Shown here piece by piece: positions 27,221 to 35,605 of a stretch of 64,000 nt of DNA; within the stretch, counting starts at the first letter, position 1, and each line of letters begins with the position of its first letter. This stretch comes from Calothrix anomala FACHB-343 (GTDB lineage: Bacteria > Cyanobacteriota > Cyanobacteriia > Cyanobacteriales > Nostocaceae). The DNA is taken from contig NZ_JACJQG010000031.1 in the NCBI RefSeq assembly GCF_014696435.1, forward strand, positions 1 to 64,000, in the 5' to 3' direction. The notes beneath the pieces were generated by a model. The model worked only from the letters and a program-made list of their open reading frames with translations. It had not been told where the DNA came from and made no database searches. The position numbers were made by a program, and so were the translations under genes.

Positions 27221-27844
27221 TCAAAACATTTGCTCTAAACGCTGTAAATCTCGCTGCACCTCATTTCCCAAAGCTTTATTATTGGGATCTGTCTTCAGCG
27301 CTTTTTTAAGGTAAATTCTGGCTTTAAGTACTTGATGTTGATCTATCAGCACTCGCCCCCAGATTTGATAGGTAATAGCTTGCCACTGACGCACTTCAGC
27401 ATCTTCTGGTAAACGATCTGCCAAAGCTTCTACTAGTGCGATCGCTTGCGGAAACCGTTTTTCTTTTAAAAATCGCTGTAACTGCTCATAAGTATTCCAC
27501 TTGAGGCGCTGTTCTATAGCAGTTACACCAGGCGGTTTCGGTGTCGTCGCCTGTCGCTTTTTCGCTGCTGCTGCTGGTGCTTTCTCCTGAGGTGCTGTTT
27601 TTGTTTCTTCCCGTGCAGAAACAGGCGTTTGACTAGCAACGCCAACAGCATCTTCTGGTATAACTACAGTCAACAGAAATTTATAAGCCTCTGTTAAGGC
27701 AATAAACTTGTCTTTAGCTTTGTGGTCATCTGGGTTAATATCGGGGTGATATTGCTGCGCCAATCGTCTGTAAGACGCCTTAATGTCAGCAAAAGAGGCT
27801 CCCGACCTTAAACCCAATAAACGGTAGCAATCTCCAAGATCCAT
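27221..27844 (-). CDS. J-domain (DnaJ-like) protein
   Basis: A 207-residue co-chaperone-type protein. The J domain occupies about residues 3-65 with the HPD tripeptide at 33-35 (QQYHPDINPDD), which stimulates Hsp70 ATPase activity. The middle (about 65-105) is Lys/Ala/Pro-rich and disordered (KAPAAAAKKRQATTPKPPG). The C-terminal part (about 105-207) is a helical, TPR-like region (RLKWNTYEQLQRFLKEKRFP) that could bind a client. No Gly/Phe or zinc-finger region is present, so it is a type C J-protein. It sits between repeats, transcribed as a single gene. Confidence 0.88.
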   Translation of the reverse strand: MDLGDCYRLLGLRSGASFADIKASYRRLAQQYHPDINPDDHKAKDKFIALTEAYKFLLTVVIPEDAVGVASQTPVSAREETKTAPQEKAPAAAAKKRQATTPKPPGVTAIEQRLKWNTYEQLQRFLKEKRFPQAIALVEALADRLPEDAEVRQWQAITYQIWGRVLIDQHQVLKARIYLKKALKTDPNNKALGNEVQRDLQRLEQMF

Positions 27845-27950
27845 CTTGAGCTATCAGCCATCAAATATTCAGCTTCAAGCTTGCCACTTAAAGTCTGAGG
27901 TCATTAATAATAAAGACTTATATTCTAAGTTAAAGTTCAGGATTGACAAA

Positions 27951-28085
27951 TTGGGGCATGGGGCATTGGGCATTGGGCATTGGGCATGGGGCATTGGGCA
28001 TTGCTAAACATATCTTTTGCTCCCTCTGCTTCCTCTGCTTCCTCTGCTCCCTCTGCTCTCCCTGCTCCCTGCCCCCCTGCCTCAT
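27951..28085. repeat. GGGCATT heptamers and CTCCCTCTGCTTC tract
   Basis: GGGGCAT/GGGCATT units at about 27953-28003 and pyrimidine-rich CCTCTGCTTCCTCTGCTC units at about 28020-28080. They fill the space after the clpP gene's stop. Confidence 0.8.
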
Positions 28086-28088
28086 CCC

Positions 28089-28682
28089 CTACGGGCGTTC
28101 TTCAATCACGCGATCTATCAAACCGTATTCTTTAGCTTCTGCGGCAGACATGAAAAAGTCACGATCCATGTCCTTTTCAATTTTGGCTAAAGTCTGACCG
28201 GTGTTGTTAGCGTAAATCTGATTGAGCTGGTTACGAATCCGCAGAATCTCTCTAGCTTCAATTTCGATATCCGTTGCTTGTCCGCGCGTACCACCAGAAG
28301 GTTGGTGAATCATAATCCGTGAGTGCGGCAATGCCATACGTTTGCCTTTGGTGCCAGCAGCCAACAGGAAAGAACCCATTGAAGCGGCTAAACCAACGCA
28401 AATTGTCACCACATCGGATTTGATGTGTTGCATGGTGTCATAAATTGCCAAACCTGAGGTAACCATACCACCAGGAGAATTGATATACAAATAAATGTCC
28501 TTACCCGGATCTTCCGAGTCCAGGTATAACATAACAGCGATAATTTGGTTAGCAATTTCGTCATCAATGTCCCGTCCCAAGAAAATAATTCTTTCACGGT
28601 ACAGGCGATCGTAGATGCTAATCCAATCCGTAAATTGACCCCCCGGCATCCGGTAAGGAACTTTAGGAACACCTATAGGCAT
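28089..28682 (-). CDS. clpP: ClpP protease catalytic subunit
   Basis: ATP-dependent Clp protease subunit of 197 residues. The catalytic triad is visible: Ser101 in [14 protein letters not shown], His126 in IMIHQPSGG and Asp171 in EKDMDRDFF. The position just downstream of clpR matches the cyanobacterial clpR-clpP3 arrangement, in which catalytic ClpP3 and inactive ClpR form a mixed heptameric ring that works with ClpC. The start ATG at 28682 is the only clear one. The gap to clpR is 113 bp with an STRR (TCCACAG) tract, so they may be co-transcribed. Assignment as ClpP is safe; assignment as ClpP3 is by context. Confidence 0.93.
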   Translation of the reverse strand: MPIGVPKVPYRMPGGQFTDWISIYDRLYRERIIFLGRDIDDEIANQIIAVMLYLDSEDPGKDIYLYINSPGGMVTSGLAIYDTMQHIKSDVVTICVGLAASMGSFLLAAGTKGKRMALPHSRIMIHQPSGGTRGQATDIEIEAREILRIRNQLNQIYANNTGQTLAKIEKDMDRDFFMSAAEAKEYGLIDRVIEERP

Positions 28683-28795
28683 TTGTGTTACTCCGTTTGT
28701 AATTTAGTACTTAGTCCAGAGTCCACAGTCCACAGTCCACAGTCAAATATTATTGACTATTGACCATTGACCATTGACTATTGACCCTTGACAAA

Positions 28796-29458
28796 TTAAA
28801 GAATGCTCGCAGGTAAAGGTGGATTAGCAAGTTCTTCTTTTTCAAAAACTCGGTCAATCAAACCGTATTCTTTTGCTTGATAGGGAGTCATGTAAAAGAG
28901 GCGATCCATATCTTTAGTAATTTTTTCTGGGGCTTGCCCTGTGGTGCGAGATATGATATCAACCATTGAGGCTTTGTTAGCCAGAACTTCCTTCGCCCGA
29001 ATTTGAATATCCGTTGCTTGACCTTGGGCGTAGCTCTTGGGTTGATGCAGGATAATATTGGCGTTGGGTAAACTGGCGCGGCAACCTTTGGTACCAGCAC
29101 CGAGTAACATCGCTGCCATACCCATTGCTGAACCGATACAGATAGTATGAATAGGTGGCTTGATGTATTTCATGGTGTCATAGATAGCGAAGGCTTCGGT
29201 TTCAAAGCCAATGGGATCGCCACTATAACCCGATGTGCCGGTAGAGTTGATATAAATTTTAATCGGCTTGTCGGGATCGTCGGACTGTAGATACAGTAGT
29301 TGAGCGACGATCAATTCTGTGACAGCAGGTACCAGGGGCATCCCAAGATAGACAATTCGCTCCTTCAATAACAGGGAAGGTAAATCTGGCGGCGGCGTCC
29401 GGTAAGAATTATCGCCGTAGTAGGGGGCTTGAACAGCCTTGATGGGGGAAATGTCCAT
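28796..29458 (-). CDS. clpR: ClpR inactive Clp protease subunit
   Basis: A 220-residue ClpP-like subunit of the cyanobacterial and plastid Clp core. At the place where ClpP has the Ser of GLAASMGS, this protein reads GSAMGMAAM (Gly113), so the nucleophile is lost, as is diagnostic for ClpR. His is kept (IILHQPKSY). An inserted N-terminal stretch (NSYRTPPPDLPSLL) and a loop TGTSGYSGDPIGFE before the active-site helix are typical ClpR additions. It is upstream of clpP on the same strand. Loss of catalysis is read from the alignment; the partner is inferred from context. Confidence 0.93.
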   Translation of the reverse strand: MDISPIKAVQAPYYGDNSYRTPPPDLPSLLLKERIVYLGMPLVPAVTELIVAQLLYLQSDDPDKPIKIYINSTGTSGYSGDPIGFETEAFAIYDTMKYIKPPIHTICIGSAMGMAAMLLGAGTKGCRASLPNANIILHQPKSYAQGQATDIQIRAKEVLANKASMVDIISRTTGQAPEKITKDMDRLFYMTPYQAKEYGLIDRVFEKEELANPPLPASIL

Positions 29459-29789
29459 AGCAACTGATCGCCTGAAATTATGCCGTTAACTGTAATACAT
29501 ACTAGCGCGATGCTAGCTATCTTCAAGGTGTGGATTTCTGGCTAATGCCTCAGGGGGCTGAGTATCTGCCAATCTTTAGCTTCTAAGATATTCTTTAATA
29601 TAGGTCATTGGTCATTGGTCAATGGTCATTTGTAAAGAAATTCGCGACTCTGGACTATTGACTTTTGACTCTTGACTCTGGACATTTGCAAAAATTACAG
29701 ATGATTAATCTATATTGTTTTCCGTAGGTTTGATGTTGCCTTGTGAAGTTATTTATAAAAATGTGTATCCTCTCTAGGGACTTTGGTTT
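29459..29789. other. Intergenic region between clpR and VWA genes
   Basis: This 331-bp stretch holds the start region of clpR, a short STRR (CATTGGT) at about 29606-29630 and TTGACTCTTGACTC words at about 29655-29685. The rest is AT-rich with no gene. Confidence 0.5.
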
Positions 29790-31046
29790 ATGAAAGTTAA
29801 CTTGCAGCCGATCCTCAATGATAGTAATTTAGATGTCAATCAACTGAATAGTCAGCGTCAATTGTCGCTTTCGATTTCTGCGATTGGCGAAGTTTTGGAT
29901 CGCAATGTGCCACTGAATTTATGCTTAATTCTCGATCATAGTGGTTCGATGAATGGGCGACCGTTAGAAACTGTCAAGCAAGCAGCAGTTCGTTTGGTCG
30001 ATCAACTCAGTCCGGAGGATCGTCTCAGTGTTGTGGTTTTCGATCACCGGGCGAAAGTCTTAGTACCCAATCAAGTCATTGAAGATCGCGAACAGATCAA
30101 AAGGCAAATTAACCGCCTCAGTGCTGATGGGGGAACGGCGATTGATGAAGGTTTGCGTCTGGGGATTGAGGAGTTAGCAAAGGCGAAAAAAGATACTGTT
30201 TCTCAAGTATTTTTGTTAACTGATGGCGAAAATGAGCATGGAGATAACAATCGCTGTTTGAAATTTGCTCAATTAGCGGCTAGTTATAATTTGACTTTGA
30301 ATACCTTGGGTTTTGGTGATAACTGGAATCAGGATATTTTAGAAAAAATTGCTGATGCTGGTTTGGGTACGCTGTCTTACATTCAAAAATCCGATCAGGT
30401 AGTCCAAGAATTTAGCCGTCTGTTTAACCGGATTCAAACAATTGGCTTGACTAATGCTTATTTGCTATTCTCGTTAATGCCCAATGTGCGGTTGGCGGAA
30501 CTTAAACCCATCGCCCAAGTTTCTCCCGATACTATTGAGTTACCTGTACAACCAGAAGCTGATGGACGCTTTGCTGTGCGCTTGGGTGATTTGATGAAAG
30601 ATGTAGAGCGGGTAATTTTAGCTAATATTTATTTGGGACAGTTGCCTGAAGGTAAACAAGCGATCGCGAATGTGCAAGTCCGCTACGATGACCCGGCTAA
30701 CAACCAAACCAATTTATTTACCTCTAATATCCCCATTTATGCCAATGTAGTTAGATCTTACCAGCCAGATGCTAATCCCCAAGTGCAGCAGTCTATCTTA
30801 GCCTTAGCTAAATATCGCCAAACTCAATTAGCAGAAGCGAAATTACAACAAGGCGATCGCGCTGGAGCTGCGACAATGTTACAAACAGCAGCAAAAACTG
30901 CATTGCAAATGGGCGATAAAGGTGCAGCCACAGTATTGCAAACTTCCGCTACTCGCTTGCAAGCTGGTGAAGAGTTATCCGAAAGCGATCGCAAGAAAAC
31001 GCGGATTGTCTCCAAAACAGTATTGCAGGATACGCCTCACCCATGA
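29790..31046 (+). CDS. VWA-domain protein 1
   Basis: A 418-residue soluble protein. The von Willebrand A domain (about 43-220) has the metal-site D-x-S-x-S at Asp49 (LILDHSGSMNGRP), the Thr in GGTAIDEG and the Asp in LLTDGE. The C-terminal half has a beta-rich region (about 225-330), then an Ala/Gln-rich helical segment (QQSILALAKYRQTQLAEAKL) and ATMLQTAAKTALQMGDKGAA. There is no signal peptide, so it is cytoplasmic. The next gene overlaps by 4 bp (ATGA) and encodes a close paralogue; the two probably act together. Such VWA pairs bind metal-dependent protein partners; the partner is unknown. The start ATG at 29790 follows TTTGGTTT with a weak ribosome site. Confidence 0.85.
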   Translation: MKVNLQPILNDSNLDVNQLNSQRQLSLSISAIGEVLDRNVPLNLCLILDHSGSMNGRPLETVKQAAVRLVDQLSPEDRLSVVVFDHRAKVLVPNQVIEDREQIKRQINRLSADGGTAIDEGLRLGIEELAKAKKDTVSQVFLLTDGENEHGDNNRCLKFAQLAASYNLTLNTLGFGDNWNQDILEKIADAGLGTLSYIQKSDQVVQEFSRLFNRIQTIGLTNAYLLFSLMPNVRLAELKPIAQVSPDTIELPVQPEADGRFAVRLGDLMKDVERVILANIYLGQLPEGKQAIANVQVRYDDPANNQTNLFTSNIPIYANVVRSYQPDANPQVQQSILALAKYRQTQLAEAKLQQGDRAGAATMLQTAAKTALQMGDKGAATVLQTSATRLQAGEELSESDRKKTRIVSKTVLQDTPHP

Positions 31047-32323
31047 AAGTAAAATTACTGTCTGTACTCAATGATAGTAATGTTGACCTGGCTCAAGCTA
31101 ACAGCCAGCGTCAACTGGGAATTTCTGTTGCGGCAATTGCTGAGGAGTTTGGTAGCAATTTACCCCTCAACTTATGCTTGATTCTCGATCGCAGTGGTTC
31201 GATGCATGGGGAACCAATCAAGAATGTGATTCAAGCAGTTGAGGGATTATTAGATCGACTAAATCCAGGCGATCGCATTTCTGTAGTCGCTTTTGCGGGT
31301 TCGGCAGAAGTAATTATCCCTAACCAAGTAGTTGCAGATTTAGGTAACATTAAATCACAAATTAAAAACAAACTTAAAGCAAGTGGTGGTACAGTCATTG
31401 CCGAAGGTTTGCAACTGGGAATTACAGAATTAATGAAAGGTACCAGAGGCGCTGTTTCCCAAGCCTTTTTACTCACAGATGGACATGGTGAAAGCAGCTT
31501 GCGCATCTGGAAATGGCAATTAGGCCCGGATGACAACAAACGTTGTTTAGAACTTGCTCAAAAAGCCGCTAGATTGAACTTAACTGTAAATACATTGGGT
31601 TTTGGCAGTAACTGGAACTCTGATTTACTAGAAAAAATTGCCGATGCTGGTGGTGGCACATTAGCTTATATTGAGCATCCACAACAAGCTGTCCAAGAAT
31701 TTAGCCGCTTATTTAGACGGATGCAATCGGTGGGTTTAACTAACGCCTACTTGCTATTATCCTTGATACCGCAAGTACGGTTAGCCGAACTTAAACCCAT
31801 TGCCCAAGTAGCACCAGATACAATAGAGTTACCAGTACAACAGGAAGCAGATGGAAGCTTTGCCGTGCGTTTAGGCGACTTGATGCAAGATGGGGAACGG
31901 GTAGTTTTAGTTAATATTTATCTCAGTAATTTACCGGAAGGTAGACAGGAAATTGGACAGGTGCAAATTCGTTATGACGATCCAGCGCTAGATCGCCAAG
32001 GCTTACTTTCTGCGATCGCACCTGTATATGCAGATGTAGTTTCTACTTACCAACCAAATCTTAATCCCCAGGTACAGCAGTCAATTTTAGCCTTAGCCAA
32101 ATATCGCCAAACCCAGTTAGCAGAAACCAAATTGCAACAGGGCGATCTCATTGGTGCTGCAACCATGCTACAAACCGCCGCCAAAACCGCCTTGCAAATT
32201 GGAGATAAAGGTGCAGCCACAGTACTACAAACTTCTGCTACCCGCCTGCAAGCTGGTGAAGAACTCTCAGAAGCAGAGCGCAAGAAAACCAGAATTGTTT
32301 CCAAAACAATTTTACAAGAATAA
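31043..32323 (+). CDS. VWA-domain protein 2, tandem paralogue
   Basis: A 426-residue paralogue of the preceding protein, starting with an ATG that overlaps its stop (ATGA). The metal-site is intact (LILDRSGSMHGEP, Asp49; GGTVIAEG; LLTDGHGE). Relative to VWA 1 it has an insertion of about eight residues after the LTDG strand (GESSLRIWKWQLGPDDN). The C-terminal segment (QQSILALAKYRQTQLAETKL, then TAAKTALQIGDKGAATVLQT) is almost identical to that of VWA 1, so duplication of the whole gene is clear. The stop abuts an (AATTCGT)n tract. The two proteins could form a hetero-oligomer. Confidence 0.85.
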   Translation: MKVKLLSVLNDSNVDLAQANSQRQLGISVAAIAEEFGSNLPLNLCLILDRSGSMHGEPIKNVIQAVEGLLDRLNPGDRISVVAFAGSAEVIIPNQVVADLGNIKSQIKNKLKASGGTVIAEGLQLGITELMKGTRGAVSQAFLLTDGHGESSLRIWKWQLGPDDNKRCLELAQKAARLNLTVNTLGFGSNWNSDLLEKIADAGGGTLAYIEHPQQAVQEFSRLFRRMQSVGLTNAYLLLSLIPQVRLAELKPIAQVAPDTIELPVQQEADGSFAVRLGDLMQDGERVVLVNIYLSNLPEGRQEIGQVQIRYDDPALDRQGLLSAIAPVYADVVSTYQPNLNPQVQQSILALAKYRQTQLAETKLQQGDLIGAATMLQTAAKTALQIGDKGAATVLQTSATRLQAGEELSEAERKKTRIVSKTILQE

Positions 32324-32500
32324 TTCGTAATTCGTAATTCGTAATTCGTAATACCCTGCGGGAAGGCTTGCGCCTACGTAATTCGTAATTTGGTAAGTCA
32401 GTGGTAAGAAACCAAACTATCTTAATAACTGTAAACAGGCTGGAAATTTTTACCAATGACTAATGACAAATGACAAATGACAAATGACTAATGACAGCCT
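32324..32500. repeat. AATTCGT tract interrupted by a very small repeat
   Basis: AATTCGT units run from about 32325 to 32390 but are interrupted at about 32351-32376 by ACCCTGCGGGAAGGCTTGCG CCTACG, a GC-rich insert unlike the tract; the same heptamer resumes afterwards. An AAATGAC tract follows at about 32458-32490. This is the clearest case of a tiny element inserted into a tandem tract. Confidence 0.8.
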
Positions 32501-32534
32501 CAGCCAGTTATCTTTAATTTCGCCAAACTATTTT

Positions 32535-32921
32535 ATGAAAATAAAAGATATCCATCACATAGCTATAATTTGTTCTGACTACGAACGTTCTAAAAAATTC
32601 TATGTAGAAGTTTTAGGATTTCCAATTATTGCCGAAACTTTTCGCGCTCAGAGAAATTCCTATAAGTTAGATTTAAAAGTTGGTGAAAATAACCAAATAG
32701 AATTATTTTCCTTTCCCAATCCCCCCCAAAGACCTAATAGCCCAGAAGCTTGCGGTTTAAGACATTTAGCATTTGCAGTTGATGACATAGAGCAAACTGT
32801 AACTGATTTACAATCAAAAGGTATAGAAGTAGAAAATATTAGAATTGATGAAATTACAGGAAAAAAGTTTACTTTCTTTAAAGACCCAGATAACTTACCA
32901 TTAGAAATTTATGAGTATTAA
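32535..32921 (+). CDS. VOC-family (glyoxalase-like) protein
   Basis: A 128-residue vicinal-oxygen-chelate protein. It starts MKIKDIHHIAIICSDYERSK with the N-terminal metal-ligand His, and the second module has LRHLAFAVDDIEQTV and the closing Glu in PLEIYEY, the usual HxxxE spacing of a two-module VOC fold. The start is ATG at 32535; the frame is open from 32484, where it runs through a heptamer tract, so the longer version is rejected. The closest known type is the small glyoxalase/YaeR-like group. Substrate unknown, but metal binding by His and Glu is likely. Confidence 0.8.
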   Translation: MKIKDIHHIAIICSDYERSKKFYVEVLGFPIIAETFRAQRNSYKLDLKVGENNQIELFSFPNPPQRPNSPEACGLRHLAFAVDDIEQTVTDLQSKGIEVENIRIDEITGKKFTFFKDPDNLPLEIYEY

Positions 32922-33047
32922 TATTGTCACCTAGTTCGTAGTCAGGACTTTATTCCTCAAAATTAGAGATAGCTCCGCTGATTACAGAGAAAAAACTTTT
33001 ATTTTTTGTGAAACTTGTGTAAGCCATAAAAATTATGGCAGGTAAAT

Positions 33048-33085
33048 AAAAAAATCAGGACACAACCAACATTATTGTGCCCTGA
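33048..33085 (-). terminator. Rho-independent terminator of metalloprotease gene
   Basis: Read on the minus strand, TCAGGGCACAA pairs with TTGTGTCCTGA (11 bp with one G-U) around a 9-base loop and is followed directly by seven T. It is 54 bp past the stop of the minus-strand gene. Confidence 0.8.
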
Positions 33086-33138
33086 AGAATTATTAATACA
33101 TAAATAGCTCAGATTCCTAATCAAGCTTGAAGATTTAC

Positions 33139-34524
33139 TTAATTAATAGTCTCTGAATGTATTTTCTTTTTCCCTAACCGTAAACCAAATAAACCTAAGC
33201 TCAACAATCCCAGAATCGCAGAAGGTTCAGGGACTTGTTGAGGTTCTTCATCATAACTATCCCACATAGTTCCATTGTTTACTTGGAATAGTCCTTCTTG
33301 AGCTAAAAATTCAGTTAAATCTTGACCTTGATTTAGGGTTGTTGTAGTCGTCGTACCACCCCAACGGCTTTGCTTAAACATTTTATTAATATTACTTACT
33401 GGCGTGCTATTACCTTTAGTATTAGCAATTGTTTGGGCTTGGTTTTGCAGCGTAGATAATTGTGCTGATGAAAGAATATTAAAATTACTAGAGGCTCGGT
33501 TATAACCAATAACATCCAATGCTTGTAAGTCCAAATTAGTTAAACCTCTTCTGGTATTGCTTGGTAAAGATGGGTCCATAATTCCTAGAGCAGTACCGTT
33601 ATTACTACGTTTCCAGTGGCTGCCTTGATAACCATCTGGTTGATAGTTGGTAAAGAAAAAACTCGATTTTAAATCCTCATTTTCGCCTGTAGATAAATTA
33701 GCTAAAGCTGTGTCTCCTCCGTTAATGGAAAAGAAAGGAGTTGAATTACCAGTTCCGCCATAAGTCATATTTATTTCATGATCGGTTGTGAGCGATGATT
33801 TACGAAATAGGTCAAATGAAGTAATATACTTATTCCGCTCTACTTCATTATTGTAATTATTATCATTAACAGCATCTATGCCACTCACAAAACCTAAAAC
33901 ATGTCCAATTTCATGAATTAAGACGCTAGTAAAATCAAATTTATTAATGCCAACACCAGAACTAAGATAATCATTTTGCCAACCAAAGCCAGTATTAATC
34001 AAATCATTGAATACAATTACCCCATCTAAATCAGTATTATTTGTGTCTAGCAAATTTAAAGCCTTGGCATTAGCTCTAGTTAGATTAATGTTGCTAAAGG
34101 ACTTATCTTTGAAACCTTCCATTTCCGCAGTTAAACTGCTAAAAAGAAGGGGTATGGGTAAATTTTCTACAGCCAGTTCATCATTTGTATAAGTAAAAAT
34201 ATTGTTGTCGGTGGTGCGATCGCTTTTTAAGGCGTTGTAAAAGCTGCTGTAATTTACATTGTTCATAAAAGCTGGAATCGCCCCAGCTAGAACTCCTGAA
34301 GGTAATTTGCTGGAATTACCCTTCTTCAGGTGAATATTGATCGTTGCATTATCCGTAAGATATTGTTCCCAAATACTCCCGGCTAATTCTGCAGCAACTT
34401 TTTCTTCCATTGTGACTTCTGTATCGTATGTGAAGTTCAATTTCAGTGCTTGCGCTGGCATACTCATGCCCGTCACAGCGCATAATGTTGTAATTAAAGA
34501 TAGAATACCAATGCTTATACGCAT
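33139..34524 (-). CDS. PEP-CTERM metalloprotease (HEIGH type)
   Basis: A 461-residue exported protein. The N-terminus has a signal peptide (MRISIGILSLITTLCAVTGM, cleavage near PAQALK). The zinc-binding motif HEIGHVLGF lies at 204-212 (His204, Glu205, His208), fitting the NF038122-type metalloproteases. The C-terminus carries a PEP-CTERM sorting signal: EVPEPS-like VPEPSAILGL, a hydrophobic stretch (LLSLGLFGLRLG) and a basic end (KKKIHSETIN), so it should be handled by an exosortase, which is not in this window. A clear terminator follows. The substrate is unknown; the mature enzyme probably acts outside the cell. Confidence 0.88.
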   Translation of the reverse strand: MRISIGILSLITTLCAVTGMSMPAQALKLNFTYDTEVTMEEKVAAELAGSIWEQYLTDNATINIHLKKGNSSKLPSGVLAGAIPAFMNNVNYSSFYNALKSDRTTDNNIFTYTNDELAVENLPIPLLFSSLTAEMEGFKDKSFSNINLTRANAKALNLLDTNNTDLDGVIVFNDLINTGFGWQNDYLSSGVGINKFDFTSVLIHEIGHVLGFVSGIDAVNDNNYNNEVERNKYITSFDLFRKSSLTTDHEINMTYGGTGNSTPFFSINGGDTALANLSTGENEDLKSSFFFTNYQPDGYQGSHWKRSNNGTALGIMDPSLPSNTRRGLTNLDLQALDVIGYNRASSNFNILSSAQLSTLQNQAQTIANTKGNSTPVSNINKMFKQSRWGGTTTTTTLNQGQDLTEFLAQEGLFQVNNGTMWDSYDEEPQQVPEPSAILGLLSLGLFGLRLGKKKIHSETIN

Positions 34525-35605
34525 ATAGTTTTTATAACTGTTAATTTTTTATAGTCGCTTTTAACTTAGCAATTTTCGAGCATGAAATTAATGAACTATT
34601 AATGAAATCTTGTGGGGTTTTATCAAATTTTTGATATGAATATTCAAAATAAATCCACCATAAATAGAGGATATTACTATATACATACTGTGAAAAAATT
34701 ACTAGCTAAATATTTGCCCCAACTGATTGTTATCAGCCTCTTACTCTGTATAAATACTTTGATTGATTAATCAGTTTCAGTAAGTCGGTAATTGCATCTA
34801 ACTATATTAAGAAACGTAAAGAGGCTGGAAACCCTTACCACTGAAAAATGACAAAGCACAAAGTTATTATCGCCGCCTGCCGACGATAATAACTTTGTCA
34901 GAATAACAACCTTCTGTTGTCATTGTTAATTTTTGTTAAAATTATGATGTTATTGTGATGTTCAATATCAACCCAAAGGTGATTGAAAACAGTGAATATT
35001 TGTGGTGATAAATTTTCCTCGCTACTTGCTGAACTTAAATTTATCAGATTATGGGTAGATGTACGGAATTTTAGCTTGAGGTATTTTGGATAATTACAGT
35101 AGTTCAGCAAACCCTGGATGGCTTTGATGCAGACGATAAGTTAGCTTAATATTTCTATCTCCTGCTGTACTGGTAATAGTTCAATGGGTGAGTGAATCCG
35201 AACTTAATTTTAGACAAACACAAGTTAGTACTCTGACAAGGGAACTATGCTAGGTGCATTAAATTTTCTAGTTCTCTTCTTTTCCTCTTTCTTTGAGTAC
35301 TTCGTGCCTTCGTGGTTCGTTTTTTCACCCAGTAAAGTTGACTTTCCAGAGTATTAGTTAACAACAATCTAAGTTAAATCCAATCATTTTACAATGAATC
35401 AAATTATACTTTAATTCCCGAATTTTCTTCCTAGTAAGAGATTTTTGGTTGAAATAAGCATTCGTATCTATTAGAATAAACTTCACATATATAAAGATAC
35501 CTACTACTCTATTTCATGAAGTTTTGATGAAGGAGTATTCAGCAAGTAACTTGATAGAAATTGTCTAACTAAAGTCTCGAATACATAGTAATCGGCACAT
35601 GAATA
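34525..35605. other. Long AT-rich intergenic region
   Basis: About 1.1 kb without a supported gene. A perfect 14-bp hairpin is at 34859-34897. CTTCGTGCCTTCGTGGTTCG (about 35301-35320) is a short dispersed word family also seen near 44170. The open frame at 34898-35110 lacks coding features and is not called. The region precedes the polysaccharide cluster, whose promoter should be at its right end. Confidence 0.5.
34859..34897. repeat. Perfect 14-bp hairpin
   Basis: CAAAGTTATTATCG is followed by an 11-base loop (CCGCCTGCCGA) and its exact complement CGATAATAACTTTG. It is not followed by a T run on either strand, so it is not a typical terminator. Purpose unknown. Confidence 0.85.

Noticed and set aside
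34898-35110. 70-codon minus-strand frame
   Set aside because: No ribosome site, no recognisable family and AT-rich composition like the surrounding non-coding DNA.
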